Below are positions 24,690-34,425 of a DNA stretch of 64,000 nucleotides, piece by piece (position 1 is the first letter of the stretch; every line of letters starts with the position of its first letter). Below the pieces are notes generated by a model. The model was not told the DNA's origin. It saw only the letters and a program-made list of their open reading frames with translations, and did no database searches. The position numbers and the translations under genes are program-made. The stretch is from Rothia nasisuis (lineage in GTDB: Bacteria > Actinomycetota > Actinomycetes > Actinomycetales > Micrococcaceae). Location: assembly GCF_928381405.1 (NCBI RefSeq), contig NZ_CAKMSB010000004.1, forward strand, positions 62,001 to 126,000, read 5' to 3'.

Positions 24690-25133
24690 ATGATTCGCAA
24701 AATCGCTATCGGTGCTCTTATCGGGCTTGTAATTGGTTGCACGATGGAGCTTTTACTGTCAGCTTTCGCCGGCAACTCGTACAGTCCGGGAGCTACTAGT
24801 TACCTCGACCAGTTCGATAACCAAAATATCGCCGTGCTTATACAACGCCTTATCTATTCCGGACTTGGCGCCATTCAGTATTGTGCGGCGGGCCTCTATA
24901 AAAGGGAAAGCTGGCCGTTGCCCTTCACATCCCTGGTGCATGCCCTCATCGTGCTTACCAGTGCCCTACTCGCTGGCGCTTATCTGCACTGGTTTCCGTT
25001 AACTCTCTCTGCTTTTGCGGTGTTTTTGCTTCAGGCGCTGCTGATATATGCCCTAGTTTGGGCCGTGACCTTCTGGATGGCAGTGAGCGAAATTCGCAGA
25101 GTTAACGCAGCTTTAGGAGAAGCAAACGCTTAA
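24690..25133 (+). CDS. DUF3021 family membrane protein
   Basis: The 147-residue protein has four predicted membrane segments: IAIGALIGLVIGCTMELLL, a second around AVLIQRLIYSGLGAIQY, ALIVLTSALLAGAYLHW and AFAVFLLQALLIYALVWAV. A short charged C-terminus (SEIRRVNAALGEANA) follows. Size, topology and its position directly after a LytTR regulator match the DUF3021 partner proteins. It ends at a strong terminator. Confidence 0.82.
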   Translation: MIRKIAIGALIGLVIGCTMELLLSAFAGNSYSPGATSYLDQFDNQNIAVLIQRLIYSGLGAIQYCAAGLYKRESWPLPFTSLVHALIVLTSALLAGAYLHWFPLTLSAFAVFLLQALLIYALVWAVTFWMAVSEIRRVNAALGEANA

Positions 25134-25134
25134 C

Positions 25135-25184
25135 CACAAGGACGCCCGCCCCGGCTTACGCGAGCCGGGGCGGGCGTCCTTGTG
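25135..25184. terminator. Bidirectional terminator between DUF3021 and ilvD
   Basis: CACAAGGACGCCCGCCCCGGCT and its reverse complement form a perfect 22-bp stem with a 6-base loop. It lies between convergent genes. Confidence 0.85.
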
Positions 25185-25204
25185 ATTTGAGAAAAGGCCG
25201 TAAT

Positions 25205-27043
25205 TTACTCGGGGACGATGCGTACGGCGCCCTTATCGGCGCTGGTCACCATAGAGGCGTAGGCGCGTAGGGCGCTAGAGACCTGGCGTTCACGGGGCTT
25301 GGTGGGCTTCCAGGGGGCAGGGCCCTTGGCGGCGCGGCGCTCAGCCAGAACCTCGTCGGGTACATTCACGCGCAGGATGCGGTTGTGAACATCGATCTCA
25401 ATCTCGTCACCGTGCTCGATCAGACCCACAGCGCCACCGGCAGCTGCCTCGGGAGAGATGTGGCCGATGGAGATACCGGAGGTGCCGCCCGAGAAGCGGC
25501 CGTCGGTAATCAGGGCGCACTTCTTACCCAGCCCCAGGCCCTTGAGGTAGGAGGTGGGGTAGAGCATCTCCTGCATGCCAGGACCGCCCTTGGGGCCCTC
25601 ATACTGAATGACGACAATGTCGCCTTCCTTCACGTTCTTCGACAGAATCTCGAAGACGGCCTCGTCCTGGGATTCCACCACAAAAGCCTTACCAACGAAA
25701 TGGAAGAGCTCTTCGTCGATACCGGCGCTCTTGATGATGGCGCCGTCCTCGGCGATGTTACCGTAGAGAACCGCCAGGCCGCCGTCCTTGGTGTAGGCGT
25801 GCTCGACAGCACGAATGCAGCCGGTTTCGGCATCGGTTTCGTGGGACTCGTACTTGTTGGCGGTGGAGAAGGCCTGGGTGGTGCGCACGCCGCCGGGAGC
25901 CGCCAGGAAGAGCTCCTTGGCGGTGTCGGTGGCGGCACCGGAGCGAATGTCCCAGTCAGAGAGCCACTGCTCCAGAGAGTCGGCGTGCACAGAGTGGACG
26001 TCGCGGTTCAGCAGACCGGCGCGATCCAGCTCGCCGAGCAGGGCGGGAATACCGCCGGCGCGGTGCACATGCTCAATGTGGTACTGGGTGGAGTTGGGGG
26101 CTACCTTAGCCAGGCAGGGCACCTTGCGGGAGATGGCGTCGATGTCGCGCAGGGTGAAGTCGACGCCTGCCTCGTGGGCAATAGCCAGGATGTGCAGGAC
26201 GGTGTTAGTGGAGCCGCCCATGGCAACGTCCAGGGCCATAGCGTTCTCGAAGGCTGCCTTGGTAGCGATGGAGCGGGGCAGGACGGACTCGTCGTCCTGC
26301 TCGTAGTAGCGCTTGGCCAGCTCAACAATCGTGGTGCCAGCTTCGAGGAAGAGCTGCTTGCGGGCAACCTGGGTGGCCAGGGTGGTGCCGTTACCGGGTA
26401 GGGCCAGGCCGATGGCCTCATTCAGGCAGTTCATGGAGTTTGCGGTGAACATACCGGCGCAGGAGCCACAGGTGGGGCAGGCATTCTTTTCGACCTGGGC
26501 TAGGGCGTCGTCGCTGACGCTGTCGTCCACGGCCATGACCATGGCATCCACCAGGTCTAGGCGGTGCTCCACCACACCCTCGATGCCTTCACCGGATTCC
26601 ATGGGCCCGCCGGAGACAAAGATGACGGGGATGTTCAGGCGCATGGCGGCCAGGAGCATGCCGGGGGTGATCTTGTCGCAGTTAGAGATACAGACCAGGG
26701 CGTCGGCTCGGTGGGCATTGACCATGTACTCGACCGAGTCGGCGATCAGGTCGCGGGAGGGCAGGGAGTAGAGCATACCGTCGTGGCCCATGGCGATGCC
26801 GTCGTCCACGGCGATGGTGTTAAATTCCTTGGCTACGCCGCCAGCTTCGCGAATGGCTCCGGCAACCAGTTCACCCATGTTTTTCAGGTGCACGTGGCCG
26901 GGCACGAACTGGGTGAAGGAGTTGGCGATAGCGATGATGGGCTTGCCGAAGTCGTCGTCGCCCATGCCGGTGGCGCGCCAAAGGGCGCGGGCACCTGCCA
27001 TGTTTCTGCCGTGGGTTGATGTGCGCGAGCGCAGTTCGGGCAT
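25205..27043 (-). CDS. ilvD: Dihydroxy-acid dehydratase
   Basis: IlvD is the Fe-S dehydratase of valine, leucine and isoleucine synthesis. I use the ATG at 27043 ([19 protein letters not shown]) because AGGGGAG sits 5-6 bases upstream; seven more codons precede it in frame. The 612-residue product has the cluster cysteines in [12 protein letters not shown] and [19 protein letters not shown], and the active-site serine region [20 protein letters not shown]. It appears monocistronic. No T-box or leader attenuator was recognised. Confidence 0.95.
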   Translation of the reverse strand: MPELRSRTSTHGRNMAGARALWRATGMGDDDFGKPIIAIANSFTQFVPGHVHLKNMGELVAGAIREAGGVAKEFNTIAVDDGIAMGHDGMLYSLPSRDLIADSVEYMVNAHRADALVCISNCDKITPGMLLAAMRLNIPVIFVSGGPMESGEGIEGVVEHRLDLVDAMVMAVDDSVSDDALAQVEKNACPTCGSCAGMFTANSMNCLNEAIGLALPGNGTTLATQVARKQLFLEAGTTIVELAKRYYEQDDESVLPRSIATKAAFENAMALDVAMGGSTNTVLHILAIAHEAGVDFTLRDIDAISRKVPCLAKVAPNSTQYHIEHVHRAGGIPALLGELDRAGLLNRDVHSVHADSLEQWLSDWDIRSGAATDTAKELFLAAPGGVRTTQAFSTANKYESHETDAETGCIRAVEHAYTKDGGLAVLYGNIAEDGAIIKSAGIDEELFHFVGKAFVVESQDEAVFEILSKNVKEGDIVVIQYEGPKGGPGMQEMLYPTSYLKGLGLGKKCALITDGRFSGGTSGISIGHISPEAAAGGAVGLIEHGDEIEIDVHNRILRVNVPDEVLAERRAAKGPAPWKPTKPRERQVSSALRAYASMVTSADKGAVRIVPE

Positions 27044-27157
27044 GGTCACTCCCCTGTGGGTCATAGAAAAGATAGGTGTGGGTACCTAGTCTACGCCTGT
27101 GCGAGGTGCCCGCCCCAGGGAGGGGTGGGGAATTCTCGGATGGTGAATACAGAGCCG

Positions 27158-27967
27158 CTAGGCCGCCAGCCCCTGCGCCTCCACTCGCGTCGCCACAGCA
27201 AAGATGCGACGGAAGGGCAAAATCGTGCCGACGGGCGTAGCCGGGTAGGCCTGACGCAGGGCAACACGGTAGCGCTCAATAAACTGCTCGCGGACGCCAT
27301 CGGGCAGAGAAGTCAGCACCGGCCGCGCCCCCGCTCCCGCCAGCCACTCATAGACCGGGTCCTCACCCTGAAGTACGTGCTGGTAGGTGGTCTCCCAGGC
27401 GTCCACGTACCACCCCTCACCGGCCAGGGCCTCAATGTAGGCCCCGGCCGGGGTAACTGAGTCAATCAGCTTGGTCGTGATGTAGGGGGCGAACTCCGGC
27501 TCAGCTGCAATCTCCCAGAGCAAGGCATGGGTGGGGGCCAGGAAGTTACCCGCCACCTGGAAGGCGAAGCTACCGCCGGGGGCCAGGGCCTCGGCAATGC
27601 GGGGCATGAGTTCAAGGTGGTTATCAATCCAGTGAAAAACCGCGTTCGAGACGATTAAATCGGGGCGCTCACCCCCTGCTTCAATGCCGTCGAGCCAGTC
27701 TTCGATGGTCTGCTGGCGGTATTCAACCTGGGGGTCAGTGTTGGCCGTGCGGGCAGCTTCAATCATGTCTGCGCTACCGTCGATCCCGACGATGCGGGCC
27801 TGGGGCCAGCGGTCGCGGAGCAGGGCGGTGCTCTTGCCGGGGCCACACCCGAGATCCACAATCACAGCGGGTGCGCCTTGGGGTACGTGGGCCAGCAGAT
27901 CGGCGAAGGGGCGGGTGCGTTCTGAGGCATAGCGCAGGTACTGGCTGGGGTTCCAGGTGGTGTTCAC
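27158..27967 (-). CDS. tam: Trans-aconitate 2-methyltransferase-like SAM methyltransferase
   Basis: The 269-residue class I methyltransferase begins MNTTWNPSQYLRYASERTRPF, the Tam opening. Its SAM-binding motif I is AVIVDLGCGPGKSTALL and the acidic loop is IVGIDGSADMIEAAR. LIVSNAVFHWIDNHLELMPR is motif IV. In the Tam family it methylates trans-aconitate, which inhibits aconitase. The exact substrate is inferred from overall similarity. It is monocistronic and divergent from treR. Confidence 0.82.
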   Translation of the reverse strand: MNTTWNPSQYLRYASERTRPFADLLAHVPQGAPAVIVDLGCGPGKSTALLRDRWPQARIVGIDGSADMIEAARTANTDPQVEYRQQTIEDWLDGIEAGGERPDLIVSNAVFHWIDNHLELMPRIAEALAPGGSFAFQVAGNFLAPTHALLWEIAAEPEFAPYITTKLIDSVTPAGAYIEALAGEGWYVDAWETTYQHVLQGEDPVYEWLAGAGARPVLTSLPDGVREQFIERYRVALRQAYPATPVGTILPFRRIFAVATRVEAQGLAA

Positions 27968-28110
27968 GGTCTGGGCGTTCCTTTCACGAACGGGGGAACG
28001 GGGAGCCCGATGCTTCCCGATGGTGACCTCACTGTATGTTAAGAGCTCAAGCCAATGGAAGCTTTATTTTCTGTGCCGTCATGTGGGGTAATATCCTCTA
28101 CTCCTCCCCC

Positions 28111-28177
28111 GTATGGATTACTGGGTTCTCATTTTGCGGCTTAACAACCCCACAAAATGAGAACCCAGTGGTCCATA
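28111..28177. repeat. 67-bp near-perfect inverted repeat between tam and treR
   Basis: The left arm 28111-28139 and right arm 28149-28177 are 29 bp each with about three mismatches. The core is CTGGGTTCTCATTTTG against CAAAATGAGAACCCAG, with a 9-base loop. It sits between divergently transcribed genes, where a simple shared terminator is not expected. It could be a miniature mobile element, an operator/attenuator ahead of treR or the terminator of an unseen small RNA. Confidence 0.6.
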
Positions 28178-28288
28178 CTCGCAAAGCCCGGGGGTGCCCC
28201 CTAGACTATAGGGAAACACAATCACAGTGTGAAACTCACTCCATCTCACACACGGTGCATCTACACCGGCCTACAGGAGGGGAACCAT

Positions 28289-29023
28289 ATGGGAAAGTTT
28301 GAACGTATCTACCACGACCTTGCACGTGACATCGACGAGGGTAAGTACAGCGTCGGCGACCTTCTGCCCAGTGAAAAAAAGCTGACAGAAAAATATAGCG
28401 TCTCCCGCGAAACCGCCCGAAAAGCCCTGGCAATACTGACCGACCGCGGTTACATTCAGCGCATCATGGGCAAGGGGTCATTGGTGATTGACCACAAGCG
28501 CTACTCCATTCCCGTTTCATCACTGGTCAGTTATAAGGAGTTTGCCGAGTCCGCCAGCCGTGACGCCCAGACCGAACTGATTGACCTCAAAGACGCCGTG
28601 CTGCCCCACGTACCTTTTCAGGCGCTGACCGACGGCACGGTGGAGCAGGTTCCCGTCACCCATATCATGCGTGTGCGCCACATGGACGGCGCACCAGCGA
28701 TTATCGACCATGACTACATCATCAAGAGTGTGGTTGAGCAGATTCCGCGCGAGGTCGCTGAAGACTCCCTCTACGACTACTTTGAGGGCGAGCTGGGTCT
28801 GAATATTGTATCGTCAGCCAAGCAGATTACTGTTGAGCAGGCAACCCCCAACGACGCCAAGTACCTGAACCTGCACGCCGGTGAGTATGTTGCGGTGACC
28901 ACGTCAATTACCGTTCTCGAGGACGGCACCGCCTTCCAGTACACCATTTCCCGCCACCGCGCTGATAAGTTCCGCTACCTGGACTTCGCCCATCGCCGCC
29001 AGGAAATTCCGGTTTCTGAATAA
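28289..29023 (+). CDS. treR: Trehalose operon repressor, GntR/UTRA family
   Basis: I place the start at ATG 28289 behind AGGAGGGG; a longer frame from 28229 lacks a site. The 244-residue protein has an N-terminal GntR winged helix (FERIYHDLARDIDEGKYSVGD, LLPSEKKLTEKYSVSRETARKAL). A C-terminal UTRA ligand domain carries VPVTHIMRVRHMDGAPAIIDHDYI. It matches Gram-positive TreR, which is released by trehalose-6-phosphate. It lies 160 bases ahead of treC and probably controls it. Confidence 0.87.
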   Translation: MGKFERIYHDLARDIDEGKYSVGDLLPSEKKLTEKYSVSRETARKALAILTDRGYIQRIMGKGSLVIDHKRYSIPVSSLVSYKEFAESASRDAQTELIDLKDAVLPHVPFQALTDGTVEQVPVTHIMRVRHMDGAPAIIDHDYIIKSVVEQIPREVAEDSLYDYFEGELGLNIVSSAKQITVEQATPNDAKYLNLHAGEYVAVTTSITVLEDGTAFQYTISRHRADKFRYLDFAHRRQEIPVSE

Positions 29024-29183
29024 AGTTCCAGATTGGTTGCAACACAGACCGAAAGACCTGTTAGACAGGTAAGGTATGGAGCGTACCCCCCTCTACTGGG
29101 GTGCGCTCATCTTTCGAGTGAGTAGCGCCCCTCCACGGCGACCGGCACCCCTGCGCACCGGCGTCCTACCCTTTGGAGCACCC

Positions 29184-30860
29184 GTGAGCTTTTACAGCAA
29201 GGTTATCTACCAGGTCTACCCCAAGTCCTTCTACGATTCGAGTGGTAACGGTATAGGCGACCTACGCGGCATAATCGAGAAGGTACCCTACATCGCTTCT
29301 CTGGGTGTCGACATGGTTTGGTTCAACCCCTTTTTCGTCTCCCCCCAGAACGATAACGGCTATGACATCGCCGACTATTACAGGGTTGACCCCGCTATGG
29401 GCAGTTTGGACGACGTTGACGAGCTCATCACGACCCTGGGGCAACACGGTATTGGGGTCATGTTCGATATGGTGTTCAACCACGTTTCCACCGAGCACGA
29501 GTGGTTCCAAAAAGCCCTGGCCGGCGACCGGTTCTACCAGGATTTCTTCTACCTGCGCCCCGCCCAGGCTGACGGCTCCCTACCCACCAACTGGGAGTCC
29601 AAGTTCGGAGGGCCGGCCTGGTCACAGTTTGGCGATACCGATCTTTACTACATGCACCTCTACGACGTGACCCAGGCAGATCTGAACTGGCACAACCCCG
29701 CCGTGCGCGCAGAGCTCTTTAAGGTGGTGAACTTCTGGAAGAACCGCGGGGTGCGCGGCTTCCGCTTCGACGTTTTGAACGTCATCGGTAAGGCCGAAGA
29801 ACTGCGGGACGCTGCCCCAGGCGAGAATGACAAGCTCATCTACACCGACACCGACCGCGTTCACCTCTGGGTGCAGGAGCTGCACCGGGCCACCTTTGGT
29901 GATACGGAGGGCACCGTGACCGTGGGTGAGATGTCATCGACCACCATCGAAAACAGCGTGCGCTACACCAACCCGGCTAACGAAGAGCTGGACATGGTTT
30001 TTTCCTTCCACCACCTCAAGGTGGACTATGACGGCACCGAGAAGTGGTCAGATACCCCCTTTGATTTTATGAAGCTCAAGGGTCTACTCACCGACTGGGC
30101 GGTGGGTATTCAGGCAGGGGGCGGCTGGCAGGCGTCCTTCTGGAATAACCACGACCAGCCCCGCGCCATCAACCGCTTTGGCGATGTGGAGCGCTACCGG
30201 GCCGAGTCCGCCACCATGCTGGCCGCCGCCGTGCACCTGACCCGCGGCACCCCCTACATCTACCAGGGCGAAGAAATCGGCATGGTTGACCCGGTCTACT
30301 CGTCGATGGACGACTACGTGGACGTTGAATCCCACAATGCCTTTGATATTCTGCGGGAGCGGGGCGTGAGCGAGGCCGAGGCCTTCCGTATTGTCACCAA
30401 GAAGTCCCGCGATAACTCCCGCACCCCCATACAGTGGGACGCTTCTGAGTTTGCCGGTTTCTCGCGGGTAAAGCCCTGGCTGATGCCCACTTCTCAGGGG
30501 CAGATTAACGTGGAGCGTGAAGAGGCTGAGGGCAGAATCTTGCCCTTCTACCGGGAGCTGGTGAGCCTGCGCCATACGATGCCGCTGATTGCTGAAGGGT
30601 CCTATGAGCCCTTTGCCCGCGAGCATGAGAGTGTCTACGGGTTTGTGCGCGATCATGAGGGCCAGCGCCTGCTGGTGCTCTGCAACTTCTATGGCCAGGA
30701 CGCCCCCGTGCAGCTCCCTGCGGAGTTTGCGGCAGGGTCGGTGCTTCTGTGTAATTACAAGGATAAGCCTGGCCTGGGGGATGCCCCTGACGCGGACGCC
30801 GCCAGCTCAGATACCCTCACCCTACGTCCCTATGAGGCGGTAGCGGTACTTGCTAGCTAG
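29184..30860 (+). CDS. treC: Alpha,alpha-phosphotrehalase (trehalose-6-phosphate hydrolase)
   Basis: TreC splits trehalose-6-phosphate to glucose and glucose-6-phosphate. I use the GTG at 29184 behind TTTGGAG, since the product then begins VSFYSKVIYQVYPKSFYDS like the family; an in-frame extension to 29076 is proline/arginine-rich and unlike it. The 558-residue GH13 protein has GFRFDVLNVIGK (nucleophile Asp near 190), VGEMSST (acid Glu near 252) and NNHDQPR (Asp near 325). No trehalose PTS gene lies beside it, so the phosphorylating transporter must be elsewhere. Confidence 0.9.
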   Translation: MSFYSKVIYQVYPKSFYDSSGNGIGDLRGIIEKVPYIASLGVDMVWFNPFFVSPQNDNGYDIADYYRVDPAMGSLDDVDELITTLGQHGIGVMFDMVFNHVSTEHEWFQKALAGDRFYQDFFYLRPAQADGSLPTNWESKFGGPAWSQFGDTDLYYMHLYDVTQADLNWHNPAVRAELFKVVNFWKNRGVRGFRFDVLNVIGKAEELRDAAPGENDKLIYTDTDRVHLWVQELHRATFGDTEGTVTVGEMSSTTIENSVRYTNPANEELDMVFSFHHLKVDYDGTEKWSDTPFDFMKLKGLLTDWAVGIQAGGGWQASFWNNHDQPRAINRFGDVERYRAESATMLAAAVHLTRGTPYIYQGEEIGMVDPVYSSMDDYVDVESHNAFDILRERGVSEAEAFRIVTKKSRDNSRTPIQWDASEFAGFSRVKPWLMPTSQGQINVEREEAEGRILPFYRELVSLRHTMPLIAEGSYEPFAREHESVYGFVRDHEGQRLLVLCNFYGQDAPVQLPAEFAAGSVLLCNYKDKPGLGDAPDADAASSDTLTLRPYEAVAVLAS

Positions 30861-30872
30861 CGACCCATAGAT

Positions 30873-30937
30873 AACTGTGGCACCCACCGCCACATGTGGC
30901 GGCGGCACCTGCACACGTGGCGGTGGGTGCCGCAGTT
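30873..30937. terminator. Terminator between treC and the TetR gene
   Basis: AACTGTGGCACCCACCGCCAC and GTGGCGGTGGGTGCCGCAGTT form a 21-bp stem with one mismatch between convergent genes. A smaller CACATGTGG palindrome overlaps the end of the left arm. Confidence 0.75.
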
Positions 30938-30956
30938 GTAGACTTACACCGCGAGG

Positions 30957-31490
30957 CTAACGCTCCTTCAGCTGCTCCACGACCTCCAACAGGGCGTCCA
31001 TATCGCCACTGAGAGCAAGGTTGGGGCGGGATTCGCTACTGGCCACCGCCGCGTTGTAGTAGAGCCCGTCCCCCATCAGCAAGATAGCTCGGGCCACCGC
31101 ATCGGAAGGCACCTCGGCCCGAATCATCTCAAACCAGCGCCCCTGAATCCTGTCATAGACCCCGGCAACCTTCTCAGCGGCGTCCTGACGCAGACGTGAA
31201 GCGGCCACAAAAACCCGGTCAAAGGGGGTGTCCTGGTAGACCGAGGTGCGCACGTAGTAGGCGCAGGCCCCATCCGGGTCATCTGCCATGGCCTTAAAGT
31301 CCTGCTCGGCGAGCGCCCAGGCCCGCTCCAGTAGCCCATCGACCAGGGCGGTTTTATCTGGGAAGTGGTAGAGCAGCCCGCCCTTCGACACCCCGGCACG
31401 GGAAGTAATGGCATTCAAGGACGCTGCCCGCTCCCCCTCTTCAATGAGTAGGGCTTCGTAGGCGTCGAGGATTTTTTCGCGAGCACTCAT
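30957..31490 (-). CDS. TetR family transcriptional repressor
   Basis: The 177-residue protein begins MSAREKILDAYEALLIEEG at ATG 31490, behind GGTGGGG. Its N-terminal helix-turn-helix is AITSRAGVSKGGLLYHFPDKTALVDGLL, the standard TetR module. The C-terminal part is a divergent ligand domain. It is divergent from an efflux MFS gene, and an inverted repeat lies over that gene's promoter. The simplest reading is that it represses the exporter until a substrate binds. Confidence 0.85.
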   Translation of the reverse strand: MSAREKILDAYEALLIEEGERAASLNAITSRAGVSKGGLLYHFPDKTALVDGLLERAWALAEQDFKAMADDPDGACAYYVRTSVYQDTPFDRVFVAASRLRQDAAEKVAGVYDRIQGRWFEMIRAEVPSDAVARAILLMGDGLYYNAAVASSESRPNLALSGDMDALLEVVEQLKER

Positions 31491-31515
31491 ATGCCCCACC
31501 CTACCGCCTCCCTAC

Positions 31516-31545
31516 TTGAAAACAAAACCGTCCATACGGTACAGT
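31516..31545 (+). promoter_or_regulatory. MFS promoter with overlapping TetR-type operator
   Basis: TTGAAA (31516-31521) and TACAGT (31540-31545) are 18 bases apart. Between them ACCGT (31527-31531) and ACGGT (31536-31540) form an inverted repeat with a 4-base gap. The operator therefore sits inside the spacer, where repressor binding would block polymerase. Confidence 0.5.
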
Positions 31546-31659
31546 AATAGGTGCGCTCCCGACGAGCACCCTGCTACCGATGAGCAGCCAGGCGCACCAC
31601 CGGCGTCCCGCCCGGTACCGCACCAACCCCAGGTAGCCCAACCGCACGAAAGAGCAGAC

Positions 31660-33195
31660 ATGCAACCCGCTACCGGCCAGATGAGAGCCGTCACCGAACA
31701 GACCACAGCCCCCTACCCCCGCCGCTGGGCGGCCCTGGCCGTCCTCATGCTGCCCGTACTCCTGGTCTCGGTCGATAACACCGTACTGGCCTTTGCCCTG
31801 CCCGAGATCTCGGCCCAGCTCTCCCCCAGCGGCACCCAGCTACTCTGGATCAATGACGTCTACCCGCTAATCCTCTCAGGCCTACTGATTCCCGCAGGCA
31901 GCCTGGGTGACCGCTATGGCCGCCGCACCATGCTACTACTGGGCGGTCTTGGCTTTACCGTTATCTCAGCGGCAGCAGCCTTCGCCCCCACCGCCGCCTG
32001 GCTGATTGTTGCCCGCGCCGGTATGGGTATCTTCGGAGCCATGCTCATGCCCGCAACGCTCTCGATTATCCGCAACATGTTCGCCGACGCCACCGAACGC
32101 CGCACCGCCATCGCCATCTGGGCCTCCGGATTCTCAGCCGGTGCCGCACTTGGCCCCATCCTCGGCGGCTTCCTACTGGAGCACTTCTACTGGGGCTCGG
32201 TCTTTCTCATGGCCGTCCCCGTGCTACTGCCCCTACTGGTATTAGGACCCTGGCTGATTCCAAATTCCAAGGACCCGGCCCCGGGCGCTATAGACCCGCT
32301 CAGCATCCTGCTCATCATGGCGACCATGACCCCCTTCGTCTACGCCATCAAACACTTTGCCCACGAGGGCTTTGACCTGCTCACAGTGCTCCTGCTGGTT
32401 ATCGCAGCCTCCGCCGGCTTCATTTTCACCCGCCGCCAGCTGGCACGCGCCAACCCCATGCTGGACGTCCGCCTCTTCACCAACAAACAGTTCACCGGCG
32501 CGGTACTGACCAACCTTATGGCCATCTTCTCGCTGGTCGGCTTCCTCTATTTCGCCTCCCAGCACCTGCAGCTGGTCAGCGGCCACTCCCCCTTCAGCGC
32601 CGCCCTCCTGTTGCTGCCGGGCCTGGTGCTGACCGTCATCGCGGGTCTGGTTGTCGTCTATATCGTCAAGGCGGTCAAGCCCTGGATTGTAATTTCAGGT
32701 GCTCTGCTCATGAACGCAGCCGCCTTCGCCCTGGTCTTCTTCACCGCCGATTCAGGCTCTGATACCGGTGTTCTGGTGGCCTTTGCCCTGCTGGGCGTGG
32801 GTATCGGCTTTGCTGAGACCCTGACCAACGACATCATCCTGGCTGCTGTTCCCCCGCATAAGGCGGGGGCGGCGTCCGCTATCTCGGAGACCGCCTACGA
32901 GACCGGTTCAGTCATGGGTACTGCGGTTCTGGGATCGATCCTGAACGCGGCCTACGTGGCCCACCTGGTCATTCCCGCTGGAATAAGCGGGCAGGACGCG
33001 GCTGCGGCAGCTGAGACGCTCGGCGCGGCAACCGAGGTTGCAGCTCGCACCGGTGGGGAGGAGGGTGCAGCCCTGCTCGAGTCGGCCCAGCACGCCTTCG
33101 ACTCGGGCGTGGTCTACACCTCGACTATCGGCATTGCCCTGATGCTGGTCTCGGCAGTCATGGTGGCCCGCACCCTGCGCGGGGTGAAGATGTAG
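31660..33195 (+). CDS. MFS multidrug exporter, DHA2 (14-helix) family
   Basis: I place the start at ATG 31660 with GAAAGAG upstream. The open frame before it back to 31516 runs through the promoter and reads as proline-rich filler. The 511-residue protein shows LMLPVLLVSVDNTVLAFALP (motif D1), PAGSLGDRYGRRTMLLLGG (motif A) and a GMGIFGAMLMPATLSIIRNMF (motif C-like) segment, with about 14 membrane helices. It resembles QacA/SmvA-type quaternary-ammonium exporters. The divergent TetR gene probably regulates it. Confidence 0.88.
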   Translation: MQPATGQMRAVTEQTTAPYPRRWAALAVLMLPVLLVSVDNTVLAFALPEISAQLSPSGTQLLWINDVYPLILSGLLIPAGSLGDRYGRRTMLLLGGLGFTVISAAAAFAPTAAWLIVARAGMGIFGAMLMPATLSIIRNMFADATERRTAIAIWASGFSAGAALGPILGGFLLEHFYWGSVFLMAVPVLLPLLVLGPWLIPNSKDPAPGAIDPLSILLIMATMTPFVYAIKHFAHEGFDLLTVLLLVIAASAGFIFTRRQLARANPMLDVRLFTNKQFTGAVLTNLMAIFSLVGFLYFASQHLQLVSGHSPFSAALLLLPGLVLTVIAGLVVVYIVKAVKPWIVISGALLMNAAAFALVFFTADSGSDTGVLVAFALLGVGIGFAETLTNDIILAAVPPHKAGAASAISETAYETGSVMGTAVLGSILNAAYVAHLVIPAGISGQDAAAAAETLGAATEVAARTGGEEGAALLESAQHAFDSGVVYTSTIGIALMLVSAVMVARTLRGVKM

Positions 33196-33225
33196 GGGCA
33201 CCCCTCACCCCTTCACTCAGGGGTA

Positions 33226-33282
33226 GGTACCATTTAAATCAGAAAAACCCACGAACTAGGTGGGTTTTTCTGATTTAAATGG
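33226..33282. terminator. Palindromic terminator repeat, copy C
   Basis: GGTACCATTTAAATCAGAAA pairs with TTTCTGATTTAAATGGT around ACCCACGAACTAGGTGGGT. It follows the MFS gene. Similarity to copy D continues about 40 bases past the palindrome (TCTTTTCCGAGAGCGGGGG here, TCTTTTTCGGGGAGAGGGGG there). Confidence 0.75.
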
Positions 33283-33477
33283 TCTTTTCCGAGAGCGGGG
33301 GCGGACGCACGTGCTCAGGCAAGCAGACAAAAGCAAGGACGGAAACGGCAAGGGCCCGGGCTGGACGCCCCGTAACCCGCCCGTCACCTACTGGCCGGGC
33401 AAAGTAAACCCACCCGCCGACGTCCGGCCACCGAAACGTCAACACCCGTTCACCTGAACCGGGCAAAGTTATCGCTT

Positions 33478-34425
33478 GTGACTGCACCATCGATTCCAGG
33501 TCTTGAGAACACAGACCTGAGCCGCCAGCCGCGCACCCGCCGCGTGCGCACCAGCGCCAAAACCGTGCTCATCGGCACCGCACTAGTGCTACCCAACCTG
33601 ATTCTGCTCCTGGTTTTCACCTACCGGCCGCTGATTGACAATATCCGGCTCTCCTTCTACAACTGGAACATTGCCTCCACCCGGCCAGCCACCTTCATAG
33701 GCCTCGATAACTACATAGAGTGGGCCACCAAGCCCGAGAGCTGGCAGATTGTGTGGCAGACCCTCATCTTCACAGTCTTCGCGGTTTTCGGGTCCATGGT
33801 GCTGGGTCTGGCTCTAGCCCTCTTGCTCGATAAGCCCCTCAAGGGCCGCAAGGCAGTACGCTCCCTGGTTTTCGCCCCCTACGTCATCTCGGGTGCAGCT
33901 ATCGGTGTAGCCTTTCAGTTCGTCTTCGACCCCGGCTACGGTCTGATTCAAGACCTGCTCGGCAAGATTGGCCTGGCCTCCCCTGCCTTCTACACCAGCC
34001 CCGGCTGGGCCATGTTCATGGTCACCGCGACCTACATCTGGAAGAACCTGGGCTACACCTTCGTCATCTACCTAGCCGCCCTACAAGGGCTGCGTAAAGA
34101 CCTAGACGAAGCCGCCGAGATAGACCGAACCCCGCGCGCCCGCAAGTTCTGGCGTGTCACCCTGCCCCAGTTGCGCCCCACTACCTTCTTTCTCTCCATC
34201 ACGGTGCTACTCAACTCCCTGCAGGTCTTTGACATCATCAACGTCATGACGGCAGGCGGCCCCCTGGGCACCTCCACCACCACCCTGGTCTACCAGGTCT
34301 ACCAGGAAACCTTCGTTAACTCCCGCGCGGGCTACGGCGCCGCGGTAGCCACCATCATGTTCCTGGCCGTACTCGTGATTACCGTCGTGCAGGTTCGTAT
34401 GCAGGAGAAAAACAATGACCGTTGA
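33478..34425 (+). CDS. ugpA: Carbohydrate/glycerol-phosphate ABC transporter permease (UgpA/MalF-like)
   Basis: The 315-residue membrane protein starts at GTG (33478) after a basic N-terminus of about 20 residues. It has six hydrophobic segments and the EAA loop LRKDLDEAAEIDRTPRARKFWRV near residue 205-225. ATFIGLDNYIEWAT near residue 65 is typical of the UgpA group. It is the first gene of a four-gene operon, and its stop overlaps the next permease by 11 bases. Confidence 0.87.
   Translation: MTAPSIPGLENTDLSRQPRTRRVRTSAKTVLIGTALVLPNLILLLVFTYRPLIDNIRLSFYNWNIASTRPATFIGLDNYIEWATKPESWQIVWQTLIFTVFAVFGSMVLGLALALLLDKPLKGRKAVRSLVFAPYVISGAAIGVAFQFVFDPGYGLIQDLLGKIGLASPAFYTSPGWAMFMVTATYIWKNLGYTFVIYLAALQGLRKDLDEAAEIDRTPRARKFWRVTLPQLRPTTFFLSITVLLNSLQVFDIINVMTAGGPLGTSTTTLVYQVYQETFVNSRAGYGAAVATIMFLAVLVITVVQVRMQEKNNDR

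Noticed and set aside
27044-27157. T-box or leader-peptide attenuator ahead of ilvD
   Set aside because: No specifier loop, T-box core sequence or branched-chain codon run was found.
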